Positions 1 to 9,488 of a stretch of DNA of 64,000 nucleotides are shown here, piece after piece. How positions within the stretch are numbered: position 1 is the stretch's first letter; each line of letters opens with the position of its first letter. Under the pieces are notes generated by a model. The model did no database searches. It had not been told where the DNA came from and saw nothing but the letters and a program-made list of their open reading frames with translations. A program made the position numbers and the translations under genes. Source of the DNA: Manihot esculenta (taxonomy: Eukaryota > Streptophyta > Magnoliopsida > Malpighiales > Euphorbiaceae); NCBI RefSeq assembly GCF_001659605.2, contig NC_035175.2:28243705-28307704 (forward strand). The letters are read 5' to 3'.

Positions 1-2440
1 TCTGTCAGTGACGCATAACGGCATGACTCCCATTGGGCCACCTATCTCTGCTATACTGATACGATCGTACAAGAATATCGGGTATCTGTTTCATACGCAT
101 CGGTCTCTGATTCTGTCCGTGCGCGCATGTTGTGGGACCCACATGATGGAGAGGTAGACCTCTTTCATGGTTCTGAGCTTGGGCTAGGATATAGAATTAA
201 GACAGAGCCCTGGGAGATTCAGTCTGTTGGGCCCAAAGGGCTGAGCCGGCCTGATGGAGAGAACCTGTCGAGGCCCGGTCTCATGGGAAGGGGGACCGGA
301 CCTGGTGCAATCGCGAGGCTAGGAGGTCTCTAGATAATGGGCCGATATTATGGGCCTGGCCCCAGACCGGGGTGGAGAAATCCAGCGGTCATCAATTGCC
401 CCTTTACCTTCTCGTCGGTTATTGCCTGACTGACGAGGGGGTAAACATCGAGAGTAATAATGACCGCGCCTCCCCAAGACAAAACTGTTCAGAACCATTT
501 TTCGTCTTCTTATTGTTTCACATTTTGAATTCTCTGTTTTCCTGGAAGGCTTGCTCTCCTCTGCTCTCTGTTCTCCTTCGATTTCTCCTGCTCATCTGTC
601 CTTACTGCTCTTCAGGTACGTCTTCTTATTCTTCCATGGAGAGTCCTAAACTTCCCGACGTTTTCGATCTTGAGTCCTGCATCACTCCTTCCACCATAAC
701 TAAGTTTATTTCTCGGAGGTACTTAGATACTCCACTTTACTTCATTCGAGCTCCTCTCCGAAATGAGAGGATAGTTCTTCCAAATCCTCCTCCTCCTGGT
801 TTGATAGATCCTCAGGAGAGTCGTAGTTTAGTCTTCTTCCTTAAACAACGGGACTTCGGCCTGACTTTTCCGTTCACCCCTTTCTTCGTCGAGGTGTTTC
901 AATACTTCAAGATAACCCCTCGAATGTTGTCTCCTAACTCCATGTTGTTTATGTGTTGCTTTGAATCCGTCTGTTTGAGTTGGGGTTTTACGCCTACGGT
1001 GCATCTATTCGTTACCTTCTTCCGTCTTGTCAGAGCAGCCCAGTGTTTTTACTACTTTGCCCCCCGTGGTGGGTTGTCCATCTTCACAGGCTACAAGGAC
1101 TCGATAAAAGGCTGGGTAGAGAGTTTTCTTGTGGTGGAGTTGAAGAAAGAGACCGACCTGTCATAGGGAGTGAGGCTCAACTGGGAGGATGCCTCCTTGG
1201 GCTGCAACGACCTGCCCCAACTGAGCCTTACCGAGCAGGTGGGGTACATTCGACTGACTTCTGTTGACAAGAAGTATGACGTCGAGAAGTGTATGTTCGC
1301 GTCTAACCTTAGGGATATCCGAGACACGGGTAGTGTGCCTTGTCTAGCAGTTCTACTTTTTCTTTGTGACTTCTACTAGAAAGTATGCTAATTTTTCTGG
1401 TTTTGTGTTTTTTGCAGCTTTTGATGCCAAGATGGACCAAATCAAACCCCCGAAGAACTTAACTTTGTCTCGAGAGAGCATGAATGCCGCGTTGGACGCC
1501 CTCCGATCTGGTCATCGCGTGTCTGAAGCTACTGAAGAGGTGGCTAAGTTGATTACTTCTAGGACGATGAGCCGTCCTCCTGCTCAAGCTTCTTCTCGAG
1601 CTCCTAAACCGAGCTCCCACGGTACCAAATCCTCTCGGCCACCTAGCCGTGGTGGGTCGGACTCGACCCCTAAACTTGATCAGGCTTCTCGGTCCAGTCA
1701 GGCTTCCACAGAGGAGGCGAGGGAAAATCCACGAATCATTATCAGGCCGTTGGAAGACTCTGAGCCAGTGAGGACGGATCCTGTTCTTCCTCCTAAGGAG
1801 GTGCATGAGGGGAGGCTTGAGACCCCGAATATTGAAGTGGAAGCTCCGAAGGAAAGAACAGAGGTTATCCTTGTGGAGGAAGATGTCCCAGAGGCCCTTA
1901 CTAAGGATGTCCTTGCTCCTGCGGAGACTGGGTCCGGCCCTGTTGACGGAGATGTCACGAGAAAGGGGGGGGACAAGCGTCCAGCCTCTTCTGAAATGTC
2001 TCCCCCAGCTCCTGCTCGGAAGAAATCCAGGACTTCCAAAGGGTCGACTCTAGCTCTCCCTCCTATTGGGAAGGAAAGGCGAGCTTCCAAAGGGTCAGCC
2101 CCAGCTCTCCCTCCCCTTGAAAAGAAGAAAGATGTCCCTGTGATACCCCTGCTATTGGCTCCCAACAACGACATTCTGAATGCAGAGGATATCACCCACC
2201 AATCTCCTGCCAGTGTAGTCGCCGAAGTCATCAAAGAGCGGATGTTTGGTGGCGTTACAGAGGCCTCGGACCCCCGCTTGCCTGCTCTTACTGGTCTTCT
2301 AGCCAGTTCCACTAAGGAGCAGGCGACGTTTCAGTCTTGGCCTCGGGGGGAGCTTAGAGATACAATTAGGGAGATGTTCCTGATGGTAAGTCATTCTTTT
2401 GTTTTCTTTTCAACTTTCTTCGCTGCTTTGTGCTAATGAT
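1..2440 (+). mobile_element. Degenerate gypsy-associated ORF region, plus copy
   Basis: This is a retroelement remnant. An ATG at 637 opens a reading frame whose product has the look of the plant 'putative gypsy type transposon' family (PF04195-like): a hydrophobic FPFTPFF..EVF segment, SPNSMLF, and GGLSIFTGYKDSIKGW. The frame is interrupted near 1163. It resumes (..YDVEKCMFASNLRD) up to a possible donor at 1341, and an acceptor (tttttgcag) precedes 1417. The second part, 1417 to about 2384, is a Ser/Pro/Lys-rich low-complexity tail ending at a possible GTAAGT donor; nothing of the rest is visible. Positions 1-636 look like the upstream non-coding/LTR part of the same element, because similar sequence recurs inverted at about 3380-3560. 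The family assignment comes from recalled motifs, not a search. It is almost certainly not a host gene. Confidence 0.6.
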
Positions 2441-2457
2441 TTCTCCTGATGGTAAGT

Positions 2458-3960
2458 CATTCCCTATTCCTGAAGAGGCTGCAAAAAAAACAAAAATAAC
2501 TAAAAGTTAAAAACAAATACAAGAAAAAGGCAAAAGTCAGAAGAAAAAAAAAAAGGCAGACCATCAACAAACAAATACCAGCTTCTTGGTAGTCCCGAAA
2601 ATTGGACACGAACATGCACTTTTCGACATTATACTTCTGCGAGACAGAGGTTAGTCGAAGAAGGCAGATCTGGTCTAGTAGGGGCAGCCTAGGAAGGTCG
2701 TTACAACCCGGAAGGACATCCCTCCAGGAGAGATCCACATCCCAGGTTATTCCAGAGCCTTCCTTTAACTCCACCACCACGAAACCTTGAACCCAGCCCT
2801 TGATGGAGTCCTTATACCCCGAGAAGATAGATAACCCTCCTCGAGGAGGAAAATAATAGAACCTCTGACTAGCACGGACTAGACGGAAGAAGGTAGAAAA
2901 CAAAATAGCGAAAGAGGTAAAACCCCAACACAAGTTGATGGATTCAAAAGAACACATAAAAAGAATGGAGTTCGGTGAGAGCATGCGAGGAGTTACTCTG
3001 AAGTAAAGAAAAACCTCGATGAAGAAGGGAGAAAAAGGGAAGGTTAGATCGAAATCGCATTGCTTGACAAAGAAGACCAAGCTGCGATCCCGCTGGGGTC
3101 AATCAAACCCGACGGCGGAGGAACGGGAAGAACGATCCTCTAATTGCGGTGGGGAGTCCTAATGTGATAGAGGGAAGTATCTAGGTATTCTCGAGAAAAG
3201 AAGTTAGAAAGGGATGCAGAGGAGATACTGGACCTCGAATTCAAGATATTATGGAGTCTAGGGATAGCCATTAGAGAGCAGAAGACATACCTCAAAAAAA
3301 TTTTACAGGGGATGAGAGAGACGAAGTATAGAGAGCAAAGCAAGAAGAAGAATTTAAAGAGAAATGGAGAGTTTGAATTTGAAAAGAGTAAAAGCAGAGA
3401 AAGGGCGTTTTTGATAGGAGCCTCCTCGGGTCGCGCGGTCATAATGGGCCTAGAGATTTACCCCCCTCATTACTTATGGAATAATTACTGAGGAGGTAAA
3501 GGGGGTACTTGATGACCGCCAGACTTCTTATACCCGGGGTGAGGCCGGGCCCTGGAGAAGAGCACAGGCCTAAAGCCCATTAGAACCCTCTAAAGCAGAC
3601 CAGCCCAGTGTCGCGCACTCTAGCCCGTGACTAAGGCAAGCTGGATTGGCCTCATGCGCAGGTCCACTAGAGGATAACCTAGCCCGGTGATGTGATGGGA
3701 TGTAGGATAGCAGGTCCAGCCACCTCGCAGCCCTATCAGCATGTATGCCGGGAGGAATTAAATGGCCGCCTGACAGAGAGGGGTATGCTGACATGTCTGT
3801 ACGTACAGGTCTGAGTGATAGGGACATGTGGCACTGTAACAGGGTGGCGGTTATGCGTCACTAGAGGACAAAAGGAAAATGGATAAAGGGAAAGAGACGT
3901 TATCTTCCCAGACTAAACTTACTCTCATACTATAAATTCTATTTTCTGAATTTCAGAATA
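2458..3960 (-). mobile_element. Degenerate gypsy-associated ORF region, inverted copy
   Basis: This is a second copy of the same ORF family on the opposite strand, tail to tail with the plus copy. The minus-strand products contain FSPFFIEVFLYF, SPNSILFMC and GGLSIFSGYKDSIKGW, matching the plus copy. The frame is broken by a stop near 3140 and a frameshift near 3080. A likely donor follows the FRDYQEAG codons near 2575, and a tttttttgcag acceptor lies at about 2480. The second exon is cut off after about 20 nt, where it abuts the plus copy near 2443-2470. Sequence at 3440-3960 resembles the 5' flank of the plus copy and includes a minus-strand TATA-like tttatagta near 3930. The proximal LTR boundary could not be fixed. 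Confidence 0.55.
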
Positions 3961-4836
3961 TTAATAATTAAAAAAATAATAATAATCAGAGAAAGGTTCA
4001 CGGTTGATATTGACGTGGACTCTTTGTTTCCTTTTTTCTTATTGATGAACATCTGATATTGTCAGTACCATTTCTTATAAATGAATTGATTCCACAGGGA
4101 ACTAATCTGAAAATTAGTGTAATGATTGCTTAAAACAATAAATTTATATTTTTATCAATACATTTAAGTTTCAAAATTTACATTAATTGTTTTGAAGAAA
4201 TATATTTAAATTTAATTTGGTAAATGATAAGAACACAGAAATATCAGTGGAGCAAAGAATTTTTGAAAAAAATAAATTTATTAAATTGAATTGAATCAGA
4301 AAATTAAATTAAATTTATACCAAAAATAAGAAACTGATAACCAAACGAATCTGAAAGCAACTGAAATTGTATTAAATTCTTCATTTGGTTTCAATTCCTA
4401 AATAAATACTAAACTGAAATTAAAACCACATTAAATCAAAACAGCTACTTAATCAAATATTTTAAATAACTAATATTATACTAATAAAGTGGGCTTTTGA
4501 ATTTAAAAAAGAAATTCTTATCTTTTTTTTAACATAAAATAAATTCTTATCTATAAATTTAAATTTTCTCCCATAGCAATTTATTCAATTTGATAATTTT
4601 AAAATTAAATTTAAAACATACTGATTTATGCCAAAATTGAGAAATCAAGAATATGAAGGAAACTAAAATCGTATTAAATTTTTTTTCAGTAATTTTATAC
4701 TTATAAATTTAATTTTTTTCTTATATATATTTAATTTATCAGTCTTTTACCTTGTGAATCAGCCATAGGCTGATTGCAGCAAACGAGAATTCTTGTTAAA
4801 AAAAAATAATAATAATTATCAGCATATCCTTCTTAC
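3961..4836. other. AT-rich non-coding stretch, probably intron 1 of the RING-CH gene
   Basis: About 0.9 kb of AT-rich sequence lies downstream (on the minus strand) of the RING-CH exon donor. I see no continuation of the zinc finger here: no second Cys/His cluster is encoded in any frame. A 14-base direct repeat (ttaccttgtgaatc at 4747-4760 and 4833-4846) duplicates the exon end and its splice donor. Confidence 0.5.
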
Positions 4837-5123
4837 CTTGTGAATCCCAAATCACCCTTACAGGAACACCCCAAGTCAATGGCTGCCCCGTTCTCTGGCC
4901 CATTACTCTCCAAACCCAAATGGCAAATTCTACAATCTCTCCTAGTTTTACCATCCAAATGCAGTTTCCCCTCCAAAACCCCACTCTCCAAGTCCACCTC
5001 TGACAAGCAATTTGACGCTGAAGAGTCCCTGTGGGCACCAAACTCTCCAGAGAACGACAAGTCACTGCTGCAACGGCTTAAATGGTGGTCTGTGTTAAAA
5101 TGGGGGGTGTGTGCCGTTGCCAT
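4837..5123 (-). CDS. RING-CH (RINGv) zinc-finger protein, first exon only
   Basis: The minus-strand ATG at 5123 opens a 95-codon frame. It contains an acidic leader (DLESGVLEGKLHLDG) followed by CRICH and, 20 residues on, CSCKGDLGF. Cys-X2-Cys followed by Cys-X-Cys is the first half of a C4HC3 RING-variant domain, found in membrane-associated (MARCH-like) E3 ubiquitin ligases. The exon ends at 4837 with a perfect donor (CACAAG then GTAAGAAGG). The rest of the finger (the His and last three Cys) must be in a later exon that is not visible down to 3961; beyond that lie gypsy remnants. Either intron 1 is more than 4.8 kb with a retroelement in it, or the gene was truncated. A plus-strand ORF over the same bases lacks recognisable features. 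The family is recognised with good confidence; the ubiquitin-ligase role is inferred. Confidence 0.7.
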
Positions 5124-5805
5124 TTTGCCACTCCAGAAGGAAAAAAAAAAATTTGATGAAACAAGATCAGAACTTGGGATTTTTTATTTTTTATTTCCTG
5201 TGAAGGGTTAAGACATTTGCTTGATTGCTTTACAAGAGAAGTATAACCTTATAACAAAGCTACCAAGTACCAACACATAGAAACTGAGAGATACAGTGTT
5301 TGGACCTATGGTAAGAGGGGAAGAGGGAGGAGTGGAGAGAGAGAGAGGTGGAGCCCAGAATTAGGTGGTGGTGTTTGTTTATTTAAACTTTATGAAAAAG
5401 AAAAGGGAAAATATTAATCTCCCTCAAAATCTGTGTCAGTTTTGGGCAGTGTTGGTGGAAAGGAAACTGCCGGTGAGTTTGCACAGAGCAGAATAATTAT
5501 GCCATTGTTGAGTTTAATTCATACTGTTGATTGATTGTTAATAGCTGAGATGTTATATCCTGTATGCAGAGATGTGTAATTAGTTGGTTCAATTTTGAAA
5601 TAATTGAGTAATCATTTAATTAAATATCTTCAAAATTCATATTAAAATAATTGAAAAAATGGTCAAAAGTTAACTGTTGATCAAAAGATAAAAGGAGAAT
5701 AATATATCCTTTAACTAATACCACAATCAACCCCTTAACTAAGTTTCCACCAAAAAAAAGAAACTAGCATGCGAATGCTGCTTCTTCGGATCATTGTCCA
5801 TTTTC
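5124..5805. promoter_or_regulatory. Upstream/5' leader region of the RING-CH gene and 3' flank of the B3 gene
   Basis: No coding signal is seen. A minus-strand CT-rich block (plus-strand ga repeats, about 5318-5352) lies about 200 bp upstream of the RING-CH start codon, as is common in plant leaders. Bases 5580-5760 are AT-rich and hold the 3' end of the B3 gene. No convincing TATA box was identified. Confidence 0.35.
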
Positions 5806-6747
5806 TCATCCTTCTTCAGCCTTCACCAAAGCGAATAAAATCTTCCCTTCAACTCTAAAACCCCATACTTGAATTATATCATCTTCTTTTAACCCATTAT
5901 TCTTCTTAAACTCATTCCAGTGAGTGCGAAACACATAGGTTAAAGAATGACTCCCATTGGGTTTGTTCAGCTTCCATTGCCTGAAATTCATGTCACTAAC
6001 TTCAAGATTAGGATCAATGATCTTCACTTGCAAGTGTTCATCTTTCTCTAGCTTTTCCTTCTCATCTTCATTCAAGAATTCACATAACACTTGCTTATTC
6101 GGCATCGATAAACGCCCCTAATTGTCTTGCGTGTCAGTGTTTGTTATTGCCTTCTGGATCACCAACTTTGCTTCAGTGCCCTTCATCTCGAGGATCAGTT
6201 TCTTGAATTTTTCAGGTAGGCTTGGTTGTGGCAATGGCGTTGAACTCTTCAAATCTCCATTCTCGCTTTTCGAGCTTGTCTTTCTGTGCCTTTTTCTCCT
6301 TTCTTGATTCTCAAGTAACGCTCTTCTCTTTGGTGCAGTAGTGTTTCTTGCCTCATTCTTCTTTTGATTCAATTCTTGCTCAGTCTCAATGTTGAACCGC
6401 CATTGATGAAGATCCTTCTCTTTATAGTTCTTGCTTGCAACATCCAGTAATTTTTCTCCCTTGAACTCTCTGGCTTTGTTGCTGAACCCCTTTTCTTCAA
6501 CAAGAAAAACTTCTTGCTTTTTCAAAGGCTTTCCCCTTAAAAGCCTAGGTAGCTTATCCATCTCCACAGCTTTGTTTCTCTTCTGTTCCTCCCACTTGAC
6601 AGTAGCAACTGCTGCAACCATCAACAAACATTCAAACTTCGTCACCTGCGTATTGACATCAACGTTATGCAACTCCATGTCTTCAAAAGTTAAAAGCTCA
6701 GACTCAGAGCCTCCCAAAACTTGGACTGATGAAGAAGGGGAAGCCAT
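5806..6747 (-). pseudogene. B3-domain (DUF313-type) DNA-binding protein gene with an in-frame TAG
   Basis: Read on the minus strand, 6747-6118 gives 209 codons starting MASPSSSVQ. A lysine-rich middle with a basic cluster (KRRALLENQERRKRHRK, likely nuclear localisation) leads into LPEKFKKLILEMKGTEAKLV. A TAG at 6118-6120 then stops the frame. Twelve bases later, in the same frame, MPNKQVLCEFLNEDEKEKL continues for 99 residues ending HWNEFKKNNGLKEDDIIQVWGFRVEGKILFALVK. Together the two parts have the layout of plant B3 proteins of the At1g05920/DUF313 type. The TAG falls inside the B3 fold, so the first product would lack the conserved C-terminal half. No frameshift accompanies it. Possibilities are a young pseudogene, a strain polymorphism, a sequencing error or readthrough. 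Residues encoded upstream of 6747 are excluded because the TATA box lies within them. Confidence 0.72.
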
Positions 6748-6814
6748 GGGACTTTTGAACAATCGGGAAAGGAATTGGGATTCTTGTTGTTGATCAATCT
6801 CTGTAGTCTGTAGC

Positions 6815-6822
6815 CTTATATA
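6815..6822 (-). promoter_or_regulatory. TATA box of the B3-type gene
   Basis: TATATAAG on the minus strand, about 70 bp upstream of the ATG at 6747. This sets a short leader of about 40 nt and shows that the longer ORF beginning at 6834 is not the real start. Confidence 0.6.
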
Positions 6823-7352
6823 TGCTGGCAACAAGTGTTGTAGAGAGGTTAGTGAATCCTAGAAGGGAATGATTGAAGAGATCTGTTTGATTAATTTTCC
6901 AAAACAAGACAGAACTTCATTAAATGTTTCCCAAATCATATCCTTAATAGAAATCTTGTAATATCTTTCAAGATTGCTTGCATAAATATTTGCTGAGTTT
7001 AAAACTCATATTTTAAAGATTGATAGTATTTTTCTATTTAATCTTTTATTTGGACTGAAGTATTTTTATTACAACTAATTAAATATGATAATTATTTGAA
7101 ATTTAACTTGGTATTATGAAATTATTTTTAATCGGTAATAATTATTAAAATAATTATGATATTTATAATTATAGATAATAATTTATTTGTTAAAAATATT
7201 ATTAAAAAATGTAAGAGTTAGTCATGGTACCCAGAGTTTGGATCACATTTCAAATTCACTACTAAGTAAAGTCAAATCAATGTCTAAAAAAAAAAGAAAA
7301 TAGTTGGCATTTATGTTATGTGATACTTTAGAAATATTAAATAATTAAAAAA

Positions 7353-7796
7353 TTTTATTATTATATACTCTTATTATACCTTTCATATTTTTAGGCAGAG
7401 TGGAATTTAAAAATTAAAAAAGGAAATTAAAAAAGGGGAGAAATCAGCTTATTTGTCTCATTATTCTTGGCCAAAGACACCCTGCATAGTCTTATTGGTA
7501 AACTTTTCACTTATGCAACGAATAAGAATAATTTTTCAAATTTGAAAATAAAAAATAATAAAAAAATATATTTTTTATTTTATAATAAAATCAATTTAAT
7601 AATTTATTTATTAAATTTTAAAATTTAAAATAAATGATCTGATAGTTTAAAAATAAAAATTTGAAATATAATAAATTAAAATTAAAGTGTCTTAATTTTC
7701 TTAAGTAATTCAAAAATTAATTTCATACAGAAGAATGAAATTAAATCTATGTTTTTTTGAGGTTTTAAAAAAAAAATATCTATGTTTATGAGAGCA
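7353..7796 (+). repeat. 450 bp direct repeat, copy 1
   Basis: Starts near ttattattatatactctt and ends at tctatgtttatgagagca. It contains the shared stretch ggcagagtggaatttaaa and caaagacaccctgcatagtc. It is nearly the same as 8764-9219 except for small indels in A runs. It is non-coding and unclassified. Confidence 0.75.
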
Positions 7797-8214
7797 TGTG
7801 TTCTCCTTTAGGACCCGACCTCACTCGTAGAAAGTCCGACGGTCATCAAACACAATTTAGAGTATATTAAAAAGTAAATTAATTCTGTTCAAAAATCAAT
7901 TTTGATAAAAGTTAATTTTCTTTCTAAAAATTCTTTTATTAAATTTCTCATAAAATTTCATGTAATTTTTATACATTATTTGTCTGATTTGTATTTAAAT
8001 TTAGTTATGAATTTTCACATTAATCGCATAAACCAGTATTTCTGAGCACAGCTAGATAATGTTGGAACTTTCAAAGGGTATATCATAGACTTCTGATGAC
8101 CTTCTTGGGTGATTCTTTGTGTAAAAAATTAAGTTCAAAATGTTTAATAAAACTCTATGTTTTGAGTTTTTTACATCTTTTACTTTTGATATAGTTCCAA
8201 TATTTTATAACCAA

Positions 8215-8650
8215 CCATGATGATCAATCAGTCGGTTTAATTTAAAATTGAATAGAATCGAATAAATTAAAATTTTAAATTTTAATATTTATGAAAATTG
8301 AACCGAATCGATTTTGATCAAAAATCAAATCGAATTAATCTGATTCGATTTAATTCAGTTTGATTTGATGAGTTTAAATTTTTAATAAATTTTTTAATTT
8401 TTACACTATTTTTAATATTTTAAAATTTAATTAAAATATTTTAATTTAAATATCTATATTATTGAAAATAATATACTATTATCACTAATCGGTTTGATTT
8501 AATTTTTTTTTTATCAAAATCGAACCGAACTGAAATAATGAAAATTTTTAAAATTAAAAATTAAGTCAAATAGAAATAAAACTGAATTTTAAATTAATTC
8601 GATTCGATTAATTTTTTTAATTTAGATCAAATACGCTCAAAACCAACCAT
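8215..8650. repeat. AT-rich degenerate repeat with gattcgatt-type motifs
   Basis: The block is bounded by aaccaaccat on both sides (about 8211 and 8641) and rich in variants of gaatcgaa and gattcgatttgattt in both orientations. A related, reverse-complemented sequence occurs at about 19390-19680, so it is a dispersed repeat. It may be a decayed MITE; no termini were defined. Confidence 0.45.
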
Positions 8651-8763
8651 ATCAATTTTATCTTTTTTTTCTATTAATTTTCTCTTAATATTTTACTTTA
8701 TTTTAGTTGTTATTTTATCTTTTATTTGATAATATATTTTAATTGTCCACTATTTATTTTTAA

Positions 8764-9219
8764 TTTATTATTATATACTCTTCTTATACCTTTCATTTTT
8801 TTAGGCAGAGTGGAATTTAAAAAAAAAAAAAAAATTAAAAAGGGCGGAAATCAGCTTATTTGTCTCATTATTCTCGGCCAAAGACACCCTGCATAGTCTT
8901 ATTGGACAAATTTTCACTTATACAGCGAATAAGAATAATTTTTCAAATTTGAAGCTAAAAAATAATAACAAATATATTTTTTATTTTATAATAAAATCAA
9001 TTCAATAATTTATTTAATGAATTATTTATTAAATTTTAAAATTTCAAATAAATGATCTGATAGTTTAAAAATAAAAATTTGAAATATAATAAATTAAAAT
9101 TAAAGTGTCTTAATTTTCTTAAGTAATTCAAAAATTAATTTGATACAGAAGAATGAAATTAAATCTATGTTTTCGAGGTTTCAAAAAAAAAAAAAAGAAA
9201 ATCTATGTTTATGAGAGCA
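8764..9219 (+). repeat. 450 bp direct repeat, copy 2
   Basis: Second copy of the 7353-7796 repeat, ending about 270 bp upstream of the WAT1-like start codon. Proximity puts it in the promoter region of that gene. Confidence 0.75.
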
Positions 9220-9431
9220 AGGAGCATCCATGTCAATTAAGGAAAGAAAATCACATATATATTCACTAAAAACAGAAAACAAAAAAAAATTAAATTTGTT
9301 GCCTTGAAAATTAAGGAAACCCAGATGGTTTTTTACGCAATCCCCACACCAACTTACCTTACCATTGGATTTTGGTTCGTTTTCTAATATTTTCCTTTTC
9401 ATTTTCTGTATGATTCTTTCTTTGATTTTCA

Positions 9432-9438
9432 TATAAAT
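9432..9438 (+). promoter_or_regulatory. Probable TATA box of the WAT1-like gene
   Basis: tataaat lies 50 bp before the ATG at 9489, followed by a CT-rich stretch (tttctttctttcctctcc). This implies a short leader of about 25 nt. Confidence 0.5.
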
Positions 9439-9488
9439 TTTCTTTCTTTCCTCTCCTAAATACAGAGGCTTTTAAGAGGAAGAAAGGG

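Larger units (their letters stand above)
6848..9430. other. AT-rich intergenic region with repeats
   Basis: No gene is recognised between the B3-type gene and the WAT1-like gene. The region holds a pair of direct repeats (listed separately) that bracket a degenerate AT-rich repeat with motifs of the gattcgatttgattt type. Confidence 0.5.

Noticed and set aside
1698..2312. 204-codon minus-strand ORF
   Set aside because: Ser/Gly-rich shadow of the Ser/Pro-rich plus-strand retroelement frame, with no independent features.
4840..5211. 123-codon plus-strand ORF over the RING-CH exon
   Set aside because: The minus strand carries the Cys motif and a perfect splice donor; the plus frame has neither.
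6118..6834. Start of the B3-type protein at 6834
   Set aside because: The TATA box at 6815-6822 lies inside those codons, so the transcript begins downstream; ATG 6747 fits.
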